Below are positions 1 through 7,554 of a stretch of 24,662 nucleotides of DNA, piece after piece. Below the pieces are notes generated by a model. It saw only the letters and a list, made by a program, of their open reading frames with translations, was not told the origin of the DNA and made no database searches. How positions within the stretch are numbered: the first letter of the stretch is position 1; each line of letters opens with the position of its first letter. Source of the DNA: Nitrospinota bacterium (lineage in GTDB: Bacteria; JADFOP01; DATKYB01); contig DATKYB010000123.1 of NCBI GenBank assembly GCA_035528715.1, forward strand, positions 1 through 24,662, read 5' to 3'. A program made the translations under genes and the position numbers.

Positions 1-753
1 CCACTGCTTTTGTTGAACAGCAAAGGTATAGGCAAGGTTTCCTAAGCTTCCAGCCCCTGCGTAGATAACCGCACCAAACAGGGCAAAAAGATTTATTCCT
101 GGTGGCAGCCACCAATCTCCACCAGCATTAAATAAAATACCCTTTGCCATAGTCTTTACCCCAGCAGGAGTAACAACCAAAGAAATTGTGATTACAAGAA
201 TAACAGCCGTAGCCCCCATAAAAAACATCGATACCTTTTCCACTGAATTGTAGACAACAGGACCACCCAGGAGGATTACGGCTGTGAGCACAAGAGTAAA
301 TTCAGCCCACCATCTCCAGTTGGCACCTGTTCCCCCTAATAATACATCTAATGCTGTTGCACCTGTTGCAGCCCAGCCAGGCCACATATAGATAAGAATG
401 GCTGAGGCAAACCAAAACCAACCAAAGCCCTTCCACGCTCTCGAACAGCCTGTAAAGAAGGATTCACCTGTTGCAAGGGTATAACGGCCAAGCTCAACAT
501 TTATAAACCACTGTAGTGAAACCCCTAAAATAGCCAGCCACATCAACCCGGCCCCATATTGTGCAGTAAGCCTCGGCCACATGATGAGCTCGCCGCCACC
601 AAGGGCAATACCTAAAACGATAATACTCGGCCCCAGCATAACCATTTTCCCTAATGGAATTGCAGGCAGATCCTTTACACCCAAAGAGTCCATTCCACCT
701 TTTGGAATGGTCCAGACTTCCTCACCCTTTCTTGAGACACCTTCATCAGCCAT
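1..753 (-). CDS. Nramp-like multi-pass membrane transporter, C-terminus outside window
   Basis: The reading frame is open from an ATG at 753 to the window edge, giving 251 codons of a very hydrophobic protein. After a polar N-terminus of about 30 residues come a GPSIIVLGIALGGGE helix and several further hydrophobic segments, with a Trp-rich stretch (GWFWF, WPGW) near the fourth. A strong Shine-Dalgarno (AAAGGAGG) sits 6-13 bases upstream of the ATG. The layout and the GP...G...GxGE...WP pattern resemble remote Nramp-family transporters. However, the DPGN motif expected in TM1 is replaced by LGGGE, and the TM6-like segment (ALFGAVIYAGAGSLGN) lacks the MPH metal motif. Substrate is therefore unknown, and a transition metal is not supported. 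A different LeuT-fold transporter family is the main alternative. The remaining helices lie left of position 1. Confidence 0.7.
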   Translation of the reverse strand, partial: MADEGVSRKGEEVWTIPKGGMDSLGVKDLPAIPLGKMVMLGPSIIVLGIALGGGELIMWPRLTAQYGAGLMWLAILGVSLQWFINVELGRYTLATGESFFTGCSRAWKGFGWFWFASAILIYMWPGWAATGATALDVLLGGTGANWRWWAEFTLVLTAVILLGGPVVYNSVEKVSMFFMGATAVILVITISLVVTPAGVKTMAKGILFNAGGDWWLPPGINLFALFGAVIYAGAGSLGNLAYTFAVQQKQW

Positions 754-1048
754 ACGCTTTTCCTCCTTTCATAATTTATTTTGAGATGAGTTAAATAGCC
801 ACCTCCCTTCTTAGATAAGATTTTCTTCTTGCCCAAAAAATAAGATAAGAATGGAACAATTTATAGAAAAATTCTTTTCTCTTTTTTTCTGAAAAATCCC
901 GTCTGTGATTAAGCATCCTGAAATTTTGGTGGCAATTCTTGATATTGAGCAGTATGTCAGATGAGACGTCAGCAGAAAATCTTCTCTCCTGTCCGATTTT
1001 CCGATAAGAAACGAAGAAAAATAATCTTCTCAAGATACTTTAACTGAG

Positions 1049-1077
1049 ATTTAACTATTAACCTAATAAAATGTCAA
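1049..1077 (-). promoter_or_regulatory. Candidate sigma-70 promoter for the Nramp-like gene
   Basis: On the minus strand TTGACA (1077-1072) is followed after 17 bases by TTAAAT (1054-1049). The -35 is perfect and the -10 is weak. If used, the transcript would have a leader of about 290 bases (754-1042) before the transporter ATG. I read that leader on both strands and found no riboswitch class I recognise and no convincing gene in it. Confidence 0.35.
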
Positions 1078-1102
1078 GCTTTTTTATTAAAAAAATTGGG
1101 AG

Positions 1103-1144
1103 AAAAACATTGACAAAAAAAACATTGACAAAAAAACATTGACA
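1103..1144 (+). repeat. Three tandem copies of AAAAACATTGACA
   Basis: The 13-base unit AAAAACATTGACA occurs exactly at 1103-1115, 1118-1130 and 1132-1144, with start-to-start spacing of 15 and 14 bases. Each copy contains a consensus -35 hexamer TTGACA. Only the third has a correctly spaced -10. The array may have arisen by slippage in the A-rich tract, or may be a set of regulator sites. Confidence 0.8.
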
Positions 1145-1167
1145 ATGATCGAGATTTATTATATAAG
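1139..1167 (+). promoter_or_regulatory. Strong sigma-70-like promoter for the 35-aa ORF
   Basis: TTGACA at 1139-1144 is followed by a 17-base spacer and TATAAG at 1162-1167, five of six matches to the -10 consensus. The start of transcription would fall near 1174, giving a leader of about 45 bases before the small ORF at 1218. It points away from the candidate transporter promoter at 1049-1077, so the two form a divergent pair. Confidence 0.6.
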
Positions 1168-1217
1168 GACAAGAATTTTTTTTAAAAAAGTATTTTAGTC
1201 CCTAAGAGAGGTAAGGA

Positions 1218-1325
1218 ATGAAAAGAGTGATCATTATTTTGTTATCAATTGCAGCATTCGGAATAGTTCTAGCTGTTATACTTAGTTTAATCCAAGAAGG
1301 TTTTAAACTTCCAGGCTATTTCTAA
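1218..1325 (+). CDS. Small single-pass membrane protein, 35 aa, uncharacterised
   Basis: An ATG at 1218 opens a 35-codon frame ending at TAA 1323-1325. The product begins MKRVIIILLSIAAFG, continues through one hydrophobic helix (about residues 4-25) and ends in a short polar tail (QEGFKLPGYF). A purine-rich Shine-Dalgarno (GAGAGGTAAGGA) precedes the ATG, and a near-consensus promoter lies about 50-80 bases upstream. The Lys-Arg N-terminus predicts an N-in orientation with the tail outside. It is too short for standard gene callers. No family is recognised. It could also be an uncleaved leader or a chance frame, but promoter, ribosome site and amphipathic layout agree. Confidence 0.55.
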   Translation: MKRVIIILLSIAAFGIVLAVILSLIQEGFKLPGYF

Positions 1326-1482
1326 AATTTCCGATAACTTTCCTTTTTAAAGAGATTTCCTTTCAGCTTTTGAATAAACAATGAAATCTTGATTATAATT
1401 ACTCACCCTATTATTCTCAATCAATTTCAGACTATTTACTTTCGATAATCTAAAAATATTTTAAATAGATAATTAAAAGATA

Positions 1483-2391
1483 TCAAGAAGAGATTGACTC
1501 CCTCTCTCCTTTCACCTCAACCTTTGCGAGTCCTTCAATAAATTTGATGATCGCTGAATGGTCTTCTTCTCCTTTTCCCTCTCTATTTAATGCTTGAAAC
1601 ATTTCATGAACTAAGCTAGTTAAAGGAAGGGAAACCCCCAGCTCTTTTGCACTATTCAGTGCATTTTTCAGATCTTTTATATGGAGTCTAATCTTAAACC
1701 CAGCTTTGAACCTTCTCTCTAAGATGTTCGGAACTTTTGCATCCAACACCCTGCTCCCAGCCAGCCCTCCTTTGATTGCTTCGTATAATAACTTCGGATC
1801 AACCCCAGCCTTTACTCCCAATACAAGGGCTTCTGACATGGCCTCCATATTCAGGGCCACGATAATTTGATTTGCCAATTTTACAAATCCTCCAGCCCCT
1901 ATATCACCCACATGGACAATGCTCTTTCCTAAAACCTTAAAGATCCCTAAGCAGTCTTCAAAGACCTTTTTTTCACCGCCAACCATAATAGCAAGGGCCC
2001 CTTCAATAGCCCCGGTTTCTCCCCCACTGACCGGCGCATCAATCATTTTTACACCCTTTTTAGATACCTCTTTATAGATCTTCTTAGTAATGACCGGTGA
2101 AATTGAACTCATATCTATTATGATAGCCCCTTTCCTTGCACCCTCCAAGAGACCATTTCTTCCTAAAATTACCTCTGCCACTTCTGGTGAATCGGGAAGC
2201 ATGGTTATAATAATTTCTGATTTTTCTGCAACCTCTTTTGGCGATAAAGCAGCTTTGGCCCCATCATTTACTAATTCCTCAATGGGTTCTTTACTTCTAT
2301 TGTAAACAACAAGACTGTACCCCTTCTTCATAAGATTCCTTGCCATGGGTTTTCCCATAATCCCTAATCCAATAAAACCTATTTTTTTCAT
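1483..2391 (-). CDS. garR: Tartronate semialdehyde reductase (2-hydroxy-3-oxopropionate reductase)
   Basis: The 302-residue product belongs to the 3-hydroxyisobutyrate dehydrogenase superfamily and looks closest to E. coli GarR/GlxR. The N-terminal Rossmann motif GFIGLGIMG is at residues 5-13. The substrate signature DAPVSGG is at 118-124, and the catalytic lysine is K171 in GGFVKLANQ. The C-terminal all-helical half carries GGLAGSRVLDAK and LHIKDLKNAL, both typical of GarR. The enzyme reduces tartronate semialdehyde to D-glycerate in the cytosol. It lies 164 bases downstream of the gcl-like gene on the same strand, which supports this substrate over 3-hydroxyisobutyrate. An AAAGGAG Shine-Dalgarno precedes the ATG. 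Co-transcription with gcl is likely but not proven, since the gap is fairly long. Confidence 0.88.
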   Translation of the reverse strand: MKKIGFIGLGIMGKPMARNLMKKGYSLVVYNRSKEPIEELVNDGAKAALSPKEVAEKSEIIITMLPDSPEVAEVILGRNGLLEGARKGAIIIDMSSISPVITKKIYKEVSKKGVKMIDAPVSGGETGAIEGALAIMVGGEKKVFEDCLGIFKVLGKSIVHVGDIGAGGFVKLANQIIVALNMEAMSEALVLGVKAGVDPKLLYEAIKGGLAGSRVLDAKVPNILERRFKAGFKIRLHIKDLKNALNSAKELGVSLPLTSLVHEMFQALNREGKGEEDHSAIIKFIEGLAKVEVKGERESISS

Positions 2392-2555
2392 AGCTCTTTT
2401 TCTCCTTTTGTTAAAGTTATCTTAAGAAATTTATACTAAATCTTCTTTCTATTTTCCAATGAATATTTTGAGACAATAAAATTTTTCATGCTGAGATATG
2501 GTTTTTAGAAGAAATGAATGAAAAGAAATGGGGGGAGTTCCACTATTATCTTACT

Positions 2556-4265
2556 TTAAACATTTTGTTTAGGCTTAGCTGGAATAGGTTCAAATTCCTT
2601 TATAGCATCAATGGAAAGACCCATAGCTGCATCTGCAGTCCTTTCTACCATGATATCGATAACTGAAGGTCTCCCTGAATCAACCGCTCTTTGAAAAGCA
2701 TTTTTAATCTCATCTGGCTTATTCACCCTTTCTGCATAGCAACCAAACCCCTCTGAAACCTTTACTATATCGATTAAATGCTCTTTATATCTCAGATCCA
2801 CCTGATATTCAAAATCAAGGGCATACTTTTGATGTTGCCTGATAAGACTCAGGTATCCATTATTGATCACAACTACTATTATTGGGATATCGTATTGAGA
2901 TGCCACAGCTAACTCAGAACATAAAAATCCGAAACCACCATCACCCATAACAGCTACTGCAGTACTCTCCGGACTTGCTAGTTTTGCTCCGATTGCTGCT
3001 GGGATGTCAAAACCTAAAGTTCCTGCACAACCACACATGATATACCTTCTTGGTTTGTATACATCCTGAAACTGACCTGACCATATCTGATTCAGACCGC
3101 ATCCCGAGGTAAAAATAGTATCTTTATCAAAAAACTCGTTTATTTCTTTATATACCCTCGGGGGCTTAATCGGTATATCGTCATAATCCATCTTTCGTGC
3201 CATCTCTTTTTTCAATAAGGCTATATCTTTAACCCTTCCATTGGGAGGTCTCTGAGGGGTCTTTTCTTTGGCTGTCTTGAGCATGGCTTCTAGGGCCAAT
3301 TTCGCATCACTGACAATACCTAATTCTACAGGTACAATCTTTCCAATTTGGTTGGGATCAATGTCAACATGAATAAATTTCCTTCCCTTGGTATAAACAG
3401 AAAGGTCACCTGTATGCCTGTCAACAAAGCGACAGCCTATGCCCAGAACCAGATCAGACTCCAAGAATGTTTTGTTTCCAAGGAGGGTATTAATCTGAAT
3501 GCCTACATTGCCTGCATAATAAGGATGGTCTGCTGGAATACCACCTTTTGCCTGGTAGGTTGTAACCACAGGAATAGACATATACTCTGCAAATTCTAGA
3601 AACTCTTTGGTGGCATTTGCAATGACCACTCCTCCACCTGCCAAGATTATAGGGGCTTTAGCTTCAAGAATCATATCAATGGTTTTTTCTATTGATTTCA
3701 TTCTTGGGCCTGGTTTAGAGAACTCCAAGGGGTGATCAGCATCAGGGTCATATTCAATCTCTTCTCTCTGAAGATCCATAGGAAGATCAATGAGAACAGG
3801 ACCTGGTCTTCCTTCTCTTGCAATTCTAAAAGCCTCTCTAAAGAGAACAGGAACTCTGCTTGCCTCAGTAATGCAATAGCTTTTTTTAGTTATTGGCTTA
3901 ACAATTTCAGCAATATCTACTGCTTGGAAGGCCTCTTTTCCTAACAAAGCTCTTACATTCTGCCCCGTAATAGCAACAATTGGAATAGAATCAACTTTAG
4001 CAGTATAGAGCCCCGTTACAAAATTGGTAGCTCCAGGTCCAGAAGTTGCAAGGCACAATCCCACCTTATCAGCAACTCTGGCATACCCATCTGCTGAATG
4101 ACAAGCCCCTTCTTCATGCCGGGAAATAAAATGCCTTATCTTTTTTGATTGACTCAAAGATTTGTAAAGAGGATTAATTGCAGCCCCTGGAATCCCAAAG
4201 GCAACTTCTATACCTTCATCCTCCAGGATTTTTACAATAGCGTCTGTAACGAGCATTTTTGCCAT
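2556..4265 (-). CDS. gcl: Glyoxylate carboligase-like ThDP enzyme
   Basis: The 569-residue protein has the three-domain layout of the acetolactate synthase group. The pyrimidine-binding domain starts AFGIPGAAINPLY (22-34), a central domain contains GIGCRFVDRHTGD (275-287) and the ThDP diphosphate-binding motif runs from GDG at 441 to NN at 468-469. RFVDRHTGD and IGKIVPVELGIVSDAK closely echo E. coli Gcl, which joins two glyoxylates into tartronate semialdehyde plus CO2. The downstream garR-type gene would take that product. One key residue differs: E. coli Gcl has Val51 where other ThDP enzymes have a catalytic Glu, and here position 51 is Glu (SRHEEGA). Acetolactate synthase, sulfoacetaldehyde acetyltransferase or a related lyase is therefore possible. 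SD TAGGAGGG lies upstream of the ATG; two operator-like arrays lie in the leader. Confidence 0.78.
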   Translation of the reverse strand: MAKMLVTDAIVKILEDEGIEVAFGIPGAAINPLYKSLSQSKKIRHFISRHEEGACHSADGYARVADKVGLCLATSGPGATNFVTGLYTAKVDSIPIVAITGQNVRALLGKEAFQAVDIAEIVKPITKKSYCITEASRVPVLFREAFRIAREGRPGPVLIDLPMDLQREEIEYDPDADHPLEFSKPGPRMKSIEKTIDMILEAKAPIILAGGGVVIANATKEFLEFAEYMSIPVVTTYQAKGGIPADHPYYAGNVGIQINTLLGNKTFLESDLVLGIGCRFVDRHTGDLSVYTKGRKFIHVDIDPNQIGKIVPVELGIVSDAKLALEAMLKTAKEKTPQRPPNGRVKDIALLKKEMARKMDYDDIPIKPPRVYKEINEFFDKDTIFTSGCGLNQIWSGQFQDVYKPRRYIMCGCAGTLGFDIPAAIGAKLASPESTAVAVMGDGGFGFLCSELAVASQYDIPIIVVVINNGYLSLIRQHQKYALDFEYQVDLRYKEHLIDIVKVSEGFGCYAERVNKPDEIKNAFQRAVDSGRPSVIDIMVERTADAAMGLSIDAIKEFEPIPAKPKQNV

Positions 4266-4304
4266 AATTCTTCCCTCCTAAAAGAGAATTACTACAATAT
4301 GATG

Positions 4305-4330
4305 GTTCATATTATGAAACTTTGTTTCAT
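4305..4330. promoter_or_regulatory. IclR/KdgR-like operator array, promoter-distal copy
   Basis: Overlapping dyads are present: TTCATATTATGAA (4306-4318, perfect with an odd centre) and ATGAAAC-TTT-GTTTCAT (4314-4330, perfect 7-base arms). The second closely matches the TGAAAC/GTTTCA operator type known for KdgR, an IclR-family repressor. It lies about 40 bases upstream of the gcl ATG. It matches the copy at 4386-4411 at 20 of 26 positions. Confidence 0.65.
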
Positions 4331-4385
4331 TTTATATAATCTAAATTTTAATCCCTGCTCAAAAAATATTTCGGGATAAAAGGTA

Positions 4386-4411
4386 TTTCACATTGTGAAA
4401 CAGTATTTCAT
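4386..4411. promoter_or_regulatory. IclR/KdgR-like operator array, promoter-proximal copy
   Basis: TTTCACATTGTGAAA (4386-4400) is a perfect dyad around one central base. It overlaps TGAAACAGTATTTCA (4396-4410), a dyad with one mismatch pair. It lies immediately downstream of the predicted gcl transcription start, where a bound repressor would block initiation or early elongation. The array is offset exactly 81 bases from the copy at 4305-4330 and keeps the same three half-site order. Confidence 0.65.
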
Positions 4412-4426
4412 CTCAATGGTCTGATT

Positions 4427-4454
4427 ATCATACCACTATTGTTTTATTTGTCAA
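4427..4454 (-). promoter_or_regulatory. Promoter of the gcl-like gene
   Basis: On the minus strand TTGACA (4454-4449) is followed by a 16-base spacer and TATGAT (4432-4427). The -10 is preceded by TGG, an extended -10 (TGnTATGAT). Transcription would start near 4420, placing both operator arrays inside the roughly 155-base leader. Confidence 0.6.
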
Positions 4455-4553
4455 GTATTTTTTATTAAAAATATTTAATACATTATACAATTTTTTATTA
4501 TATAGATAACATCTTGAAAGTTATGGATATAAATAAAAGAAGATTGGTTTGAG

Positions 4554-4925
4554 TTACTCTTCTTTTTCTATTGTTACCTCTGTGGATTTGATATCATTTA
4601 ATGCTGAGAGGTCTCCCAAAATCCTGCCGAATACGTTGACGGGGCTTGCAGGTCTGCATTCATCTCCCACACTTGCAGGTGTAGGTCCCCAAAAGATACA
4701 AAACGCATTTCCTGGAGGCCAATAGGCTAAGTCTCCTTTTTCAACTACCTCTTTTGGGTTTTCTGATCCCATCTTTACAGGAATAGAAAAATATATTTCG
4801 TCTCCCCAACGATTACCGCTTGCTTTTATGGGTAACTTTTCCCAAACCGCTTCCGCTGTCTTTGTCTCATTTAACTCTCCCTGAAATTCGTTGCCACCAA
4901 TATTCAATTTAATCTTTTTCACCAT
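4554..4925 (-). CDS. Cyclophilin-like fold protein (DUF369/TM1367 type)
   Basis: This small soluble protein of 123 residues has no signal peptide or membrane helix. The signature YWPPGNAFCIFWGPTP lies just past the middle, and a VNVFGRILGDL segment near the C-terminus is typical of the cyclophilin-like family PF04126, whose cellular role is not established. An upstream ATG at 4937 would add MEED. The ATG at 4925 is preferred because the GGAGGAGG just before it is the obvious Shine-Dalgarno and is itself inside the longer frame. The gene overlaps the 3' end of the iclR gene by 17 bases, so the two are probably translationally coupled. It may serve the adjacent glyoxylate unit, but that is only a context guess. 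Confidence 0.75.
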   Translation of the reverse strand: MVKKIKLNIGGNEFQGELNETKTAEAVWEKLPIKASGNRWGDEIYFSIPVKMGSENPKEVVEKGDLAYWPPGNAFCIFWGPTPASVGDECRPASPVNVFGRILGDLSALNDIKSTEVTIEKEE

Positions 4926-5727
4926 ATCCTCCTCCATAAAAGTTACTTTTAAAGCCCAGCCTGCGAGATATCTTCTCAGCAGTCTTCACAACAAGTGGTA
5001 CTAATTCATTTCTTAATCTTACGTTTGTAAATCTGGTTGATGGCCCTGATACGCTAATACCCCCAACTGTATCTCCATGATAATCAAATATAGGAACTCC
5101 AACGCACTTAAGGCCTATTTCCAACTCTTCATTATCAATTGCATATCCCTGTCTTTTTATCTGCTGTAGTTCTTTTTTGAGTTCTTTTTTGTCTATAATT
5201 GAATTCTTAGTTAATTTGACCATTTTAATATTTGATAGAACATTATCTAATTCTTTAGGTGATTTATGAGATAGGATGGCTTTGCCTACTGATGTACAAT
5301 GGGCAGGCGCTCTCTTTCCAACAGCAGACATCATTCTTATTGTCTGAGTACCATCTATTTTATCGATATCGATGATCTCTCCTCTATCCAATATTGCAAG
5401 ATGAACCGTCTCTTTACATTTATCGACCAGTTCTTGAAGCAAAGGCATGGCAAAAGACCTAAGACTCATCTTATTAATACAAGCACTCCCTATTTCAAAC
5501 ACCTTAAGCCCCAACATATACTTGCCTGAACTGGGATCTTGTTCAATGTAATCCATTCTCTTAAGAGTGCTTAATATTCTAAATACGGTTGGTTTCGATA
5601 AACCAACCCTTTGTGTTATCTCTTTCAATCCCAAGGATGGTACTTCAGCAGTAAATAATTCTAATACCTTTAATGCCCTTACTACTGATTGAATGTCATA
5701 TCCAGAGGAAGATCTCGAGTCATTCAT
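4909..5727 (-). CDS. IclR-family transcriptional regulator
   Basis: The 272-residue protein has an N-terminal winged helix-turn-helix (LGLKEITQRVGLSKPTVFR, about residues 32-50) followed by the IclR effector domain. That domain includes RAPAHCTSVGKAILSH and GYAIDNEELEIGLKCVGVPI, both standard IclR signatures. It is a cytosolic DNA-binding protein, usually a dimer or tetramer sensing a small organic acid. In E. coli the IclR-family repressor AllR controls gcl in response to allantoin and glyoxylate. Here the gene lies upstream of a gcl-like gene whose leader holds two KdgR-like operator arrays, so local control of gcl is the leading hypothesis. No clear copy of that operator lies in front of iclR itself. 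The Shine-Dalgarno before the ATG at 5727 is weak. Confidence 0.88.
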   Translation of the reverse strand: MNDSRSSSGYDIQSVVRALKVLELFTAEVPSLGLKEITQRVGLSKPTVFRILSTLKRMDYIEQDPSSGKYMLGLKVFEIGSACINKMSLRSFAMPLLQELVDKCKETVHLAILDRGEIIDIDKIDGTQTIRMMSAVGKRAPAHCTSVGKAILSHKSPKELDNVLSNIKMVKLTKNSIIDKKELKKELQQIKRQGYAIDNEELEIGLKCVGVPIFDYHGDTVGGISVSGPSTRFTNVRLRNELVPLVVKTAEKISRRLGFKSNFYGGGYGEKD

Positions 5728-5795
5728 ATTCTTAGAGCCTCTTATTTGCTATTTTTTGATACTATAGCATAATATTTAAAACCCAAAAAAGTTTT

Positions 5796-6869
5796 TTATG
5801 TCTGGTTAAAAAGGCTGGAATTTTTATATTTAACTAATCCTGAACTTATAAAGACCTTTAATATAGCAGCAATAGGAACAGCTAATAAAATCCCGATAAA
5901 ACCGAAAAATTTAGCGCCGACTAATATAGCAATCATGATAACTACAGGATGCAATCCAACCTTATTTCCTACTATCCTTGGAGTTATAAAATTTCCTTCA
6001 AAAAACTGAACAATCCCAAAAACTAGAATAACCCCTATGATATGCTCGAAATCTTTAAACTGTAAGAATGCCAAAAAAAGAGCAGGAACAATGCCTACTA
6101 CAAGCCCTAAATAAGGAATGATATTAGCAAAACCAGCCACAATACCTATCAAAACGCCCATAGGAATATTTATTATGTATAACCCCATGCTATACAATAC
6201 GGCTAAAATAAGGCAAACAGTGAGTTGCCCTTTTATAAAGGCTCCAAGAATCGTATCAATTTCTCTTATTTTTTCTACAATTGACTCTTTGGATGAAGGA
6301 GGGAGATATTCTTTAATCTTTTCTTTTATTCGATCAAAATCTTTTAATAAATAAAATGTTGCTACAGGGATTATCAAAAGATTGATAGCTACTATTACTA
6401 TATTTACAAATGTTGATAGAGCATTAAAAATAAAAGAAGTTATTGCATCTAAAATTCTTAAAGGAAATGTACTAAGCCTTTTCATACCTTCTTCAATGAT
6501 GAGCTGAACCTTATCGCTATGTTTTGCCGCTATGCGATCAAGGATGGGTATAATCATCTTCTTTGTTCTTTCAATGTATAAAGGCATATCTTCTATAAGA
6601 GAATCGACCTGAATCTTGATCAAAGGAAAAACAATAATACTAAAGAGGGCGAGTAGGGAAACCAGTACGATTGTCAGTAATATAATTGCCATTATTCTTG
6701 GAATCTTAAACTTCTGTAATCGATCAACAAGAGGGTCTAAAATATAGGCCAATAACATTGCAATAACAAAAGGCATGAGTATATCACGAGAAATAAATAT
6801 GAAATAAAGAACAGCAGCTATAGAAATTGTTAGTATAAGTGATTTTTTTAAATTGTTCTGTATAATCAT
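5796..6869 (-). CDS. AI-2E family (PerM-like) membrane protein
   Basis: The 357-residue polytopic protein has two hydrophobic segments at the N-terminus (about 13-45), a third near 60-80, a long amphipathic middle region (LIEDMPLYIERTKKMIIP) and four or five helices in the C-terminal half. It carries the family signature PYLGLVVGIVPALFLAFLQF, then NFITPRIVGNKVGLHPVVI. This matches the UPF0118/PerM/TqsA family. Members have been linked to autoinducer-2 export and ion transport, so a specific substrate cannot be assigned. Length and helix spacing are normal. The gene is last in the right-to-left housekeeping block, 127 bases after pgsA. An AAGGAA ribosome site precedes the ATG. Confidence 0.85.
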   Translation of the reverse strand: MIIQNNLKKSLILTISIAAVLYFIFISRDILMPFVIAMLLAYILDPLVDRLQKFKIPRIMAIILLTIVLVSLLALFSIIVFPLIKIQVDSLIEDMPLYIERTKKMIIPILDRIAAKHSDKVQLIIEEGMKRLSTFPLRILDAITSFIFNALSTFVNIVIVAINLLIIPVATFYLLKDFDRIKEKIKEYLPPSSKESIVEKIREIDTILGAFIKGQLTVCLILAVLYSMGLYIINIPMGVLIGIVAGFANIIPYLGLVVGIVPALFLAFLQFKDFEHIIGVILVFGIVQFFEGNFITPRIVGNKVGLHPVVIMIAILVGAKFFGFIGILLAVPIAAILKVFISSGLVKYKNSSLFNQT

Positions 6870-6996
6870 TTCATTCCTTTTTTACCCTCTGTTTTTACCC
6901 TCTGTGTTTTTTAATAAATTCACCAAAAATGTCTTGTCATTTAATTATCTCTTACGAAAATCTGCTGTCTTCGCCTTTTTTTACAACAAAAATTTT

Positions 6997-7527
6997 TTAT
7001 TCACCATTCATTATCTTCACTTCACGATAGATATAACCTATACCTGAAGCTACTGTAAAAAAAGCAGTTGTCAAGAATAGAATTGTAAGAATCGGCGATG
7101 ATTTATGCAGGACATAGAATAATAGTACGAGAGATATGGTTAGAATCTGAACAAAGGTTGTCGCTTTCCCTAATATACTGGGAGATACTACAAGGTTATC
7201 AGTAAGGATATGAGTCACTAATGCACCTATGACAATGATCACATCTCTGCTTACAACTAAAATAGTTATCCAAACAGGAATTTCTCCAACGATTGACAGA
7301 GTGATAAAGGAGGTAGTTAAAAGGAGTTTATCAGCTAAAGGGTCAAGAAATGTTCCTAATTCAGTCTTCTGCCCTTTGATTCTCGCAATAAATCCATCAA
7401 CCCCATCCGTTAGACCCATAAGACAAAAGAGTATTAATGCAAGAATCAGATATCCATAAATAAGAAGGGTTATAAAAAAAGGTATTACAATAATCCTGAT
7501 AATTGTAATCCTATTCGCTAAATTCAT
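6997..7527 (-). CDS. pgsA: CDP-diacylglycerol-glycerol-3-phosphate 3-phosphatidyltransferase
   Basis: This integral membrane enzyme of 176 residues makes phosphatidylglycerol phosphate, the committed step to phosphatidylglycerol and cardiolipin. The complete CDP-alcohol phosphatidyltransferase motif D-x2-D-G-x2-A-R-x8-G-x3-D-x3-D is present, from DGVDGFIAR through G, D and D in GTFLDPLAD. The N-terminus NLANRITIIRIIVIPFF is the usual PgsA start. An in-frame TTG at 7545 would add six residues. The ATG at 7527 is preferred because it matches family N-termini and has GAGAGAG just upstream. It is 27 bases downstream of the FlgT-like gene and probably in the same transcript. Confidence 0.92.
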   Translation of the reverse strand: MNLANRITIIRIIVIPFFITLLIYGYLILALILFCLMGLTDGVDGFIARIKGQKTELGTFLDPLADKLLLTTSFITLSIVGEIPVWITILVVSRDVIIVIGALVTHILTDNLVVSPSILGKATTFVQILTISLVLLFYVLHKSSPILTILFLTTAFFTVASGIGYIYREVKIMNGE

Positions 7528-7554
7528 AAAATCTCTCTCACTCAAAACAAATAT

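Noticed and set aside
791-1033. 80-codon minus-strand frame upstream of the Nramp-like gene
   Set aside because: It needs a TTG start, has no Shine-Dalgarno, is rich in Lys, Arg and Phe as expected from AT-rich noncoding DNA, and no family is recognised.
754-1048. Long leader considered as a metal or metabolite riboswitch (for example yybP-ykoY Mn or NiCo type)
   Set aside because: I could not find the conserved loops of any class I know; the GGACAGGAGAGA stretch alone is not enough.
4149-4379. Plus-strand frame across the gcl start and its leader
   Set aside because: It is antisense to gcl and covers the operator region; the sequence has no protein-like signature.
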